41,782 nucleotides of DNA from JAQGLW01 sp035995725 (GTDB lineage: Bacteria > Pseudomonadota > Gammaproteobacteria > Burkholderiales > Burkholderiaceae_D): positions 1-41,782 of the forward strand of contig DASYKE010000182.1 in assembly GCA_035995725.1 (NCBI GenBank), read 5' to 3'. Numbering within the stretch: position 1 is the first letter of the stretch; the number at the start of each line of letters is the position of its first letter. Positions 33,468 to 40,542 of this stretch are shown piece after piece. Below the pieces are notes generated by a model that saw only the letters and a program-made list of their open reading frames with translations, had not been told where the DNA came from and searched no databases. The translations under genes were made by a program, and so were the position numbers.

Positions 33468-35075
33468 ATGACAATTCTCGATACAAAGTTGAATAGCCGT
33501 TCGGACGATTTCAAGCTGAATGCGTTGGCGATGCAGGCGCTGGTCGACGACCTGAAAGCGAAGGTTGAAAAAATCGCGCTGGGCGGCGGCGACGATGCGC
33601 GAAAAAAGCATACTGCGCGCGGCAAATTGCTGCCGCGCGACCGGGTGCAGAGTTTGCTCGATCCCGGCACGCCGTTTCTGGAATTTTCGCAGTTGGCTGC
33701 GTATGACATGTACCACAATGCAGCGCCTTCGGCCGGCATCATTACCGGCATCGGCCGTGTCAGCGGGCAGGAATGCGTAATCGTCTGCAATGACGCGACC
33801 GTCAAGGGCGGCACCTATTATCCGATGACCGTCAAGAAGCATCTGCGTGCGCAGGAAATCGCGGAGCAGAACAATTTGCCATGCATTTATCTGGTCGATA
33901 GCGGCGGTGCCAACCTGCCGAACCAGGATGAAGTATTTCCCGATCGTGATCATTTCGGACGCATCTTTTACAACCAGGCCAATCTGTCGGCCAAAGGTGT
34001 ACCGCAAATCGCGGTCGTGATGGGATCATGCACTGCGGGCGGCGCGTATGTTCCGGCGATGAGCGACGAATCGATCATCGTCAAGGATCAGGGCACGATT
34101 TTTCTCGGCGGCCCGCCACTGGTCAAGGCAGCGACCGGCGAAGTCGTCACTGCCGAAGATCTGGGCGGCGGCGATGTGCACACCCGTTTGTCCGGCGTGG
34201 TCGACCATCTGGCGCAAAACGACATGCATGCGCTGTCGCTGGCGCGCAGCATCGCGGCCAATCTCAATCGCAGGAAATCGCAAGGACTGGTGATGCGCGA
34301 ACCGGTGGAACCGAAGTATCCGCTGCAGGAACTGTATGGAGTAATTCCGGTCGACACCCGCAAACCGTTCGATGTGCGCGAAGTGATTGCGCGGATCGTC
34401 GACGGCAGTGACTTCGATGAATTCAAGGTGCGCTATGGCACCACATTGGTTTGCGGATTTGCGCACATCTTCGGCATGCCGGTTGGCATTATTGCAAACA
34501 ATGGCATCCTTTTTTCCGAATCGGCACTGAAAGGGTCGCATTTCATCGAGCTTTGCTGCCAGCGTAAAATTCCGCTGGTATTCCTGCAAAATATCACCGG
34601 CTTCATGGTAGGCCGCAAGTATGAAAATGAAGGCATCGCCCGCAACGGTGCGAAAATGGTGACCGCAGTCGCCACTGCGGCGGTGCCGAAACTTACCGTC
34701 ATCATCGGCGGCAGCTTCGGCGCCGGCAATTACGGCATGTGCGGCCGCGCATTTTCGCCGCGCTTTTTGTGGATGTGGCCTAATGCGCGCATTTCGGTAA
34801 TGGGCGGCGATCAGGCGGCGAACGTGCTGGCGACCGTCAAGCGCGATGCCATCGAAGCCAAAGGCGGCGCGTGGAGCAAGGATGAGGAAGACGCCTTCAA
34901 GCAGCCGATCCGGGAGCAATATGAACATCAAGGCCATCCGTATTACGCCACTGCGCGGCTGTGGGATGACGGTGTAATCGATCCGGCCGACACGCGGATG
35001 GTATTGGGACTGAGCTTGAGCGCAGCATTGAATGCGCCGATTCCCGACACGAAGTTCGGCGTATTCAGGATGTGA
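33468..35075 (+). CDS. liuB: Methylcrotonoyl-CoA carboxylase beta subunit (carboxyltransferase)
   Basis: 535-residue carboxyltransferase that moves CO2 from the biotin carried on LiuD to 3-methylcrotonyl-CoA, giving 3-methylglutaconyl-CoA. Both crotonase-like halves are complete: the N-half with RGKLLPRDRVQSLLDPGTPF and GSCTAGGAYVPAMSDESIIV, the C-half with ITGFMVGRKYENEGIARNGA and GGSFGAGNYGMCGRAFSPRF. Length is typical for MCC beta. No Shine-Dalgarno is seen before ATG 33468, because a repeat element ends just upstream. It overlaps or abuts liuC. Confidence 0.93.
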   Translation: MTILDTKLNSRSDDFKLNALAMQALVDDLKAKVEKIALGGGDDARKKHTARGKLLPRDRVQSLLDPGTPFLEFSQLAAYDMYHNAAPSAGIITGIGRVSGQECVIVCNDATVKGGTYYPMTVKKHLRAQEIAEQNNLPCIYLVDSGGANLPNQDEVFPDRDHFGRIFYNQANLSAKGVPQIAVVMGSCTAGGAYVPAMSDESIIVKDQGTIFLGGPPLVKAATGEVVTAEDLGGGDVHTRLSGVVDHLAQNDMHALSLARSIAANLNRRKSQGLVMREPVEPKYPLQELYGVIPVDTRKPFDVREVIARIVDGSDFDEFKVRYGTTLVCGFAHIFGMPVGIIANNGILFSESALKGSHFIELCCQRKIPLVFLQNITGFMVGRKYENEGIARNGAKMVTAVATAAVPKLTVIIGGSFGAGNYGMCGRAFSPRFLWMWPNARISVMGGDQAANVLATVKRDAIEAKGGAWSKDEEDAFKQPIREQYEHQGHPYYATARLWDDGVIDPADTRMVLGLSLSAALNAPIPDTKFGVFRM

Positions 35076-35077
35076 TG

Positions 35078-35866
35078 ATGGCTTATCAAACAATCGAACT
35101 GCAACAAGGCAATCACGTTGCCATGGTCCGGCTTAACCGGCCGGATGTGCGCAACGCATTCAACGAAACCTCGATTGCGGAAATCACGCAGGTATTTCGC
35201 GCATTGGGTGCCGACGACAACGTTCGTGCAATTGTGCTCGCCGCGCGCGGCCCGGCATTTTGCGCCGGCGCCGACCTGAACTGGATGAAAAAAATGGCAG
35301 GCTACACGCATGCCGAAAACCTGGCAGATGCCGCGCAGCTGGCAGACATGCTGCGCACGATATACCTGTGTCCGAAGCCGGTAGTGGCAAAAGTGCAAGG
35401 TGATTGTTATGCAGGTGGCATGGGATTGGTTGCAGCATGCGATATTGCGGTTGCAGCCGGAACGGTAAATTTCTGCCTGTCCGAGGTAAAACTTGGTTTG
35501 ATTCCTGCGACAATCTCACCTTACGTGATCAAGGCGATTGGCGAGCCTGCTGCGCGGCGTTATTTTTTGACCGCGGAACGGTTTTCTGCATGGGAGGCAC
35601 ATCGGATCGGCCTGGTCCATGAAGTGGCAAAAGCCGATGCACTGGACGCAACGGTAGAGCAGATTGTCGATGCGCTGCTGTCTGCCAGCCCAAATGCCGT
35701 GAAGGAAGCCAAGCGCCTGGTGCGCGATATCGCCGGCATGCCGTTGACTGACTCGCTGGTCGCCGATACAGCCGAACGTATCGCCGGAATCCGCGCATCG
35801 GCCGAAGGGCGGGAAGGTGTGCAATCGTTTCTGGAAAAGCGAAAGCCAAGCTGGTTGAGCCGGTAG
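35078..35866 (+). CDS. liuC: 3-methylglutaconyl-CoA hydratase (enoyl-CoA hydratase family)
   Basis: 262-residue crotonase-fold hydratase that forms HMG-CoA from 3-methylglutaconyl-CoA. CoA-binding/oxyanion segments are ARGPAFCAGADLNWMKKM and GDCYAGGMGLVAACDIAVAA; the catalytic Glu lies in FCLSEVKLGLIPATISPYV. Three possible starts (GTG 35072, ATG 35075, ATG 35078) lie together; 35078 has AGGA seven bases upstream. Directly after liuB, so coupled. HMG-CoA lyase, the following step, is not in the window. Confidence 0.88.
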   Translation: MAYQTIELQQGNHVAMVRLNRPDVRNAFNETSIAEITQVFRALGADDNVRAIVLAARGPAFCAGADLNWMKKMAGYTHAENLADAAQLADMLRTIYLCPKPVVAKVQGDCYAGGMGLVAACDIAVAAGTVNFCLSEVKLGLIPATISPYVIKAIGEPAARRYFLTAERFSAWEAHRIGLVHEVAKADALDATVEQIVDALLSASPNAVKEAKRLVRDIAGMPLTDSLVADTAERIAGIRASAEGREGVQSFLEKRKPSWLSR

Positions 35867-35868
35867 CA

Positions 35869-35893
35869 GGGACAGTTCCTTCCTAATGGAAGG
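35869..35893 (+). repeat. Repeat-like hairpin after liuC
   Basis: GGGACAG (35869-35875), as at the left end of the other small elements, followed by CCTTCC-TAAT-GGAAGG (35878-35893). No matching right end was found, so this may be a truncated copy or a weak terminator without a T-run. Confidence 0.35.
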
Positions 35894-35971
35894 CAAGGGC
35901 GAAGGTGACGGTCGGTCAGTGGATTGAGTCCGCCCTGCACCATTTGGCTGGAATTGAATTTTTGGAGTTAT

Positions 35972-37330
35972 GTGTTGAAGTCGAACAACCAAGTTGATTG
36001 GGTCGCACGCAGCCTGCGCAGTGTATGGCATCCGTGCACCCAGATGCAGCATCATGAAACCGTGCCGCTGGTACCTGTCAGCCATGGCCGCGGCGCATGG
36101 CTGTACGATGCGGATGGCAGGCGTTATCTGGATGCGATCAGTTCATGGTGGGTCAACCTGTTCGGCCACGCAAATCCGCGCATCAATGCGGCGCTGAAAG
36201 ACCAGCTGGACCGGCTGGAGCACGCGATGCTGGCAGGATTCACGCATGAACCCGTGATCACGCTGTCGGAACAACTGGCTGCCCGTACCGGTCACGTGCT
36301 CGGACATTGTTTTTACGCATCGGATGGCGCATCGGCAGTCGAAATCGCGCTGAAGATGAGCTTTCACGCATGGCGCAATAACGGCCAGACAAGCAAGCAG
36401 GAGTTTGTTTGCCTGAAAGGCGGCTATCACGGTGAAACCATCGGGGCGCTGGCAGTAACCGATGTACCGTTGTTTCGCGATGCGTACGGTCCGTTGCTGC
36501 GCCAGGCGCACGTGGTCGCGACACCCGACGCGCGCACCGCACAGGAGGGCGAATCGGCTGCCGACGTTGCTCGTCGCGCAGCGCGTACGCTGGAAACGTT
36601 ATTGCAGGAGCGGGCCGGGCATATCGCCGCCGTGATCGTGGAACCTCTGGTGCAATGCGCAGCCGGCATGGCAATGCACGATCCGATCTATCTGGCCCAG
36701 GTGCGGACATTGTGCGACCGCTACCAGGTACATTTGATTGCCGATGAAATCGCGGTTGGCTGCGGCCGCACCGGCACTTTCTTCGCTTGCGAGCAAGCTG
36801 CGAATCAACATGGTACCGTATGGCCCGATTTCCTGTGCCTGTCGAAAGGCATCAGCGGCGGCTATCTGCCGTTGTCGCTGGTGATGACTCGCGATGCGAT
36901 TTACGATGCGTTCTACCATGCGGATGTTACACGCGGCTTTTTGCATTCGCATTCGTACACCGGCAATCCGCTTGCCTGCCGTGCGGCGCTGGCGACGCTG
37001 GCGATTTTCGATGACGACGATGTGATCAATCGCAACCGGGCTCGCGCGGGACGCCTGACCGCGGCACTCGCTCCGTTGGCGGGACACCGGCGCGTGCGTC
37101 ATTTTCGCCAGCGCGGCATGATCTGGGCATTCGATGCAGTCGTTGACGACCCGACAGAAGCCGCCACTTTTTCGCGCCGGTTTTTTACTGCAGCACTGGA
37201 TAATGAGCTGTTGCTGCGACCGATCGGCCGCACAGTGTACCTGATGCCGCCGTATGTGCTTGACGATGATGAAATCGATGGCCTCGCGGCGCGTACGCAA
37301 GCGGTATTTGAACAAGTGATCGGGGCGTGA
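35972..37330 (+). CDS. bioA: Adenosylmethionine-8-amino-7-oxononanoate aminotransferase
   Basis: 452-residue PLP enzyme that makes 7,8-diaminopelargonic acid (DAPA) from KAPA in biotin synthesis. Recognisable blocks are VWHPCTQMQHHE, the Trp-rich YLDAISSWWVNLFGHANPRI, HVLGHCFYASDGASAVEIAL, LIADEIAVGCGRTGTFFACE, and the Lys-containing LSKGISGGYLPLSLVMT. No ATG fits; GTG 35972 or TTG 35975 follow GGAG with 4 or 7 bases spacing. I use the GTG. The frame extends upstream into non-conserved sequence and is not used. bioF follows in 16 bases. Confidence 0.92.
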   Translation: MLKSNNQVDWVARSLRSVWHPCTQMQHHETVPLVPVSHGRGAWLYDADGRRYLDAISSWWVNLFGHANPRINAALKDQLDRLEHAMLAGFTHEPVITLSEQLAARTGHVLGHCFYASDGASAVEIALKMSFHAWRNNGQTSKQEFVCLKGGYHGETIGALAVTDVPLFRDAYGPLLRQAHVVATPDARTAQEGESAADVARRAARTLETLLQERAGHIAAVIVEPLVQCAAGMAMHDPIYLAQVRTLCDRYQVHLIADEIAVGCGRTGTFFACEQAANQHGTVWPDFLCLSKGISGGYLPLSLVMTRDAIYDAFYHADVTRGFLHSHSYTGNPLACRAALATLAIFDDDDVINRNRARAGRLTAALAPLAGHRRVRHFRQRGMIWAFDAVVDDPTEAATFSRRFFTAALDNELLLRPIGRTVYLMPPYVLDDDEIDGLAARTQAVFEQVIGA

Positions 37331-37346
37331 GGATGGATACGAAATC

Positions 37347-38540
37347 ATGAAATTGCTCGATAAGCTCGATCGCGAACTGCAATCCCTGGAAGAACGCAAT
37401 CTGCGCCGCCACCGCCGCGTTGCGAACACGCCATGCGCACCGCAGGTTCACGTCGATGGCCGGCCGATGCTGGCGTTTTGCAGCAATGATTATCTCGGCC
37501 TGGCCGCGCACCCGGCGATTGTCGCGGCGCTGTGCGACGGCGCGGTCCGTTACGGCGCCGGCAGCGGCGCATCGCATTTGATCAGCGGCCACTCGCGCCC
37601 GCATGCGCTGCTGGAAGAACGGCTCGCCGATTTTGTCGCGCCGCATCTGGAGTCGGCGCGCGCACTGTATTTCGGTACTGGTTACATGGCCAACCTGGCA
37701 GTGCTGACCGCGCTGGCGGGACGCGATGCAGCCATTTTTTCCGAGGCATTGAATCACGCTTCGCTGATCGATGGCGCACGGCTGTCACGCGCTGCGGTAC
37801 AGGTATATCCTCATGGCGACACCGATGCACTGGGCCGGATGCTCGCTGCCAGTACGGCCGAGACCAAGATGGTGGTGACCGACAGTGTGTTCAGCATGGA
37901 TGGCGATCTAGCGCCTCTGCCGCAGTTGCTGGCGTTGTGCGAGCGGCATGGCGCATGGCTGATGGTAGACGATGCGCATGGCTTTGGCATACTGGGTGCG
38001 CATGGCCGCGGTGCTTTGGAGCATTTCGAGTTGCGCTCGCCGTATTTGATTTACATGGGTACACTGGGCAAGGCAGCCGGCGTCGGGGGCGCCTTCGTCG
38101 CCGCTCATGCGACCGTAATCGAATGGCTGGTGCAGCGTGCACGGCCTTATATCTATACTACGGCGGCTGCGCCGGCGCTGGCGCATGCATTACTCGCCAG
38201 TCTCGATATCATCGAAGGCGACGAAGGAGCGGTGCGCCGCGCGCATCTGCAACTGTTGATCGGACAGTTGAAGGCCGCACTGAATCTTCAGCGCTGGCAG
38301 CATTTGGCGTCCGATACTGCAATTCAGCCGCTGATCATCGGGCCTAACGATGAAGCATTGCGCGTGGCCGGCGCGCTGTATGCGCAGGGATTATGGGTGC
38401 CGGCGATCCGGCCGCCGACGGTGGCGCCGGGCACTGCGCGTTTGCGCGTGACGCTGTCCGCTGGGCATACCGAGAGCGAGGTGGCGCAACTGGCCGGCGC
38501 GCTGAATCAGCTTGAAGCATTGCGCGGGATGGAGGCGTGA
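37347..38540 (+). CDS. bioF: 8-amino-7-oxononanoate synthase
   Basis: 397-residue PLP enzyme that condenses pimeloyl-thioester with alanine to KAPA. SNDYLGLAAHP near the N-terminus, GSGASHLISGHSRPHALLEE, the cofactor region MVDDAHGFGILGAHGRG, and the Schiff-base Lys in YMGTLGKAAGVGGAFV are present. Length is near the family norm (about 385). The pimeloyl-forming genes bioC and bioH are not in this window. It lies between bioA and bioD with minimal gaps. Confidence 0.93.
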   Translation: MKLLDKLDRELQSLEERNLRRHRRVANTPCAPQVHVDGRPMLAFCSNDYLGLAAHPAIVAALCDGAVRYGAGSGASHLISGHSRPHALLEERLADFVAPHLESARALYFGTGYMANLAVLTALAGRDAAIFSEALNHASLIDGARLSRAAVQVYPHGDTDALGRMLAASTAETKMVVTDSVFSMDGDLAPLPQLLALCERHGAWLMVDDAHGFGILGAHGRGALEHFELRSPYLIYMGTLGKAAGVGGAFVAAHATVIEWLVQRARPYIYTTAAAPALAHALLASLDIIEGDEGAVRRAHLQLLIGQLKAALNLQRWQHLASDTAIQPLIIGPNDEALRVAGALYAQGLWVPAIRPPTVAPGTARLRVTLSAGHTESEVAQLAGALNQLEALRGMEA

Positions 38541-38541
38541 T

Positions 38542-39255
38542 ATGACTGCTGCCTGTTCATATTTCATTACCGGTACCGATACCGAAGTCGGCAAAACATT
38601 GATCTCGACTGCGCTGCTGTATAGCCTGGCGCAGCGCGGCTTGCGGGCCGCCGGCATGAAGCCGGTCGCTGCCGGCGCCGTGTTGCGCGACGGCGCCTGG
38701 CATAACGACGATGTCGATGAATTGGCTGCCGCAGCCAGTATCGCGCTGCCGCCGGCGTTGACGGCTCCCTATGTGTTGCGCGAAGCCGCAGCACCGCATA
38801 TTGCAGCTGCGTTTGAGAATGTTGACATCGACCTTGACCATATTCGCACCTGCTATCAAAAGATTGCCGCTGCCGCGGATGCAGTCGTGGTCGAAGGCGT
38901 CGGCGGGTTCCGGGTGCCATTGTCGGACCGGCTCGATAGTGCCGACCTGGCGCGGCAACTCGGGTTGCCGGTTATCCTGGTGGTCGGGCTGCGGCTGGGC
39001 TGCATCAACCATGCACTGCTGACTGCCGACGCGATTGCCGCGCGGGGGCTGACGCTGGCCGGCTGGGTTGCCAATGGCGTCGATCCCGCAATGCCGCATG
39101 CGGAAGCCAATATCGAAGCACTGGCCAAGCGGCTGCAGGCGCCGCCTTTGGGCGCCGTGCCTTGGCTGCCGGTACCATTGGCAGCCGCTGCTGCTGCCTA
39201 TCTCGACTTTTCGGGTTTGCCGGGCTGGCCTGGCAAACCCCATGTTTCAACTTGA
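38542..39255 (+). CDS. bioD: Dethiobiotin synthetase
   Basis: 237-residue ATP-dependent carboxylase that closes the ureido ring of dethiobiotin. The P-loop GTDTEVGKT is at residues 11-19, GMKPVAAGA follows, and VVVEGVGGFRVPL carries the Mg-binding Glu and Gly-rich loop. ATG 38542 is one base after the bioF stop and has GGAGG six bases upstream; the earlier frame start inside bioF is rejected. Confidence 0.93.
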   Translation: MTAACSYFITGTDTEVGKTLISTALLYSLAQRGLRAAGMKPVAAGAVLRDGAWHNDDVDELAAAASIALPPALTAPYVLREAAAPHIAAAFENVDIDLDHIRTCYQKIAAAADAVVVEGVGGFRVPLSDRLDSADLARQLGLPVILVVGLRLGCINHALLTADAIAARGLTLAGWVANGVDPAMPHAEANIEALAKRLQAPPLGAVPWLPVPLAAAAAAYLDFSGLPGWPGKPHVST

Positions 39256-39273
39256 TATAAAGGAAAGCTGTTT

Positions 39274-40305
39274 ATGTCGTCGCACCCCGTTTCGTTTTAC
39301 CCGGCTACCGGCAAAACCGCCGCAACCGTACCTGTAACAAATGCATGGCCGGTCGATGAGGTAGCGGCCCTGTTCGAATTACCGCTCAGTGACCTGCTGT
39401 ATCGCGCGCAGCAAACTCATCGCGCGCATTTCGACCCGACCGAAGTCGAACTGGCCACGCTGCTGTCGATCAAGACCGGCGGCTGTCCGGAAGACTGCGG
39501 CTATTGCCCGCAAGCGGCGCGTTACGACACTGGCGTGACCGCGCAAAAGATATTGCCGCTGGATACCGTAATGGCGGCGGCGCGCGAAGCGAAAGCGCAT
39601 GGCGCCACCCGTTTTTGCATGGGTGCCGCATGGCGCGAGCCGAAAGACCGCGACCTGGAGCACGTAGAAGAAATGGTGCGCGAGGTAAAAGCGCTCGGCC
39701 TGGAAACCTGCGCCACGCTCGGCATGCTGGGCGACGGTCAGGCGCAACGCCTGAAAGCTGCGGGGCTCGATTATTACAATCACAATCTCGACACCGCGCC
39801 CGAGTTCTATGAAAACATCATTACCACCCGCGATTACCAGAATCGGCTCGACACCCTGGGGCGCGTGCGCGGTGCCGGCATCAAGGTTTGCAGCGGCGGC
39901 ATCGTCGGCATGGGCGAATCGCGGCTGCAACGCGCCGGACTGATCGCGCAATTGGCCAACATGGATCCGTATCCGGAGTCGGTGCCGGTCAATCATCTGG
40001 TGCAAGTCGAAGGCACGCCGCTGCATGGCCTTGCCCCGCTCGACCCGCTGGAATTCGTTCGCACCATCGCCGTCGCGCGCATCACAATGCCGAAAGCGCG
40101 CGTGCGATTGTCTGCCGGCCGGCGGCAAATGGGCGAGGCGGTACAGGCTATGTGCTTTCTGGCGGGTGCCAACTCTATTTTTTACGGCGATAAATTGCTG
40201 ACAACGGGTAATCCGGAAATCGAAGAGGATCGGGCCTTGCTCTCCAAGCTGGGCATGCATGCGCGCAGCGCGACGATCGATGCGCGTTGTGAAGTGACGG
40301 AGTAA
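39274..40305 (+). CDS. bioB: Biotin synthase
   Basis: 343-residue radical SAM enzyme that inserts sulfur into dethiobiotin. The [4Fe-4S] motif CxxxCxxC is at residues 71, 75 and 78 (CPEDCGYCPQ). Other marks are FCMGAAWREPKDRD, YNHNLDTAPEFYENII, CSGGIVGMGES and the Arg ligand of the [2Fe-2S] cluster in RVRLSAGRRQMG. AAAGGAAAG ribosome site. Last gene of the bio block; hairpins follow. Confidence 0.95.
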   Translation: MSSHPVSFYPATGKTAATVPVTNAWPVDEVAALFELPLSDLLYRAQQTHRAHFDPTEVELATLLSIKTGGCPEDCGYCPQAARYDTGVTAQKILPLDTVMAAAREAKAHGATRFCMGAAWREPKDRDLEHVEEMVREVKALGLETCATLGMLGDGQAQRLKAAGLDYYNHNLDTAPEFYENIITTRDYQNRLDTLGRVRGAGIKVCSGGIVGMGESRLQRAGLIAQLANMDPYPESVPVNHLVQVEGTPLHGLAPLDPLEFVRTIAVARITMPKARVRLSAGRRQMGEAVQAMCFLAGANSIFYGDKLLTTGNPEIEEDRALLSKLGMHARSATIDARCEVTE

Positions 40306-40314
40306 TGAAGTTCT

Positions 40315-40493
40315 CTCCCCTTTTTGAGGGGAGGGTTAGGGGCGAAGCGGGGATTTCGGACAACAAGCTGTCTGCCCGCTTAGTGGGCAGGGGGACGGAT
40401 GCTTGATCGCCGGCCCTAGAGCAGCCGCACTACTCCCGTCCGCAACCCTTGCTCTACCCTTTCCGGTAAAAAAGGGAGAGGGTAGAGCAAGGG
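40315..40493. repeat. Cluster of hairpins in the bioB-liuD gap
   Basis: Three stems: CTCCCCT/AGGGGAG (40315-40333), CTGCCC/GGGCAG (40372-40390), and a 15-bp perfect stem CCCTTGCTCTACCCT/AGGGTAGAGCAAGGG (40446-40493). The sequences are of the dispersed GGGGAGGGTTAGGGG-like type found between genes in many beta-proteobacteria. They could attenuate or process the bio-liuD transcript. No T-runs follow. Confidence 0.6.
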
Positions 40494-40542
40494 GCGAACC
40501 TGGCATTTATCAGCCTTACCGCCCGACCTGCAAGGAGTATGC

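Noticed and set aside
34026..35093. 355-codon minus-strand frame opposite liuB
   Set aside because: Shadow of liuB; His/Arg/Gln-rich without any family feature.
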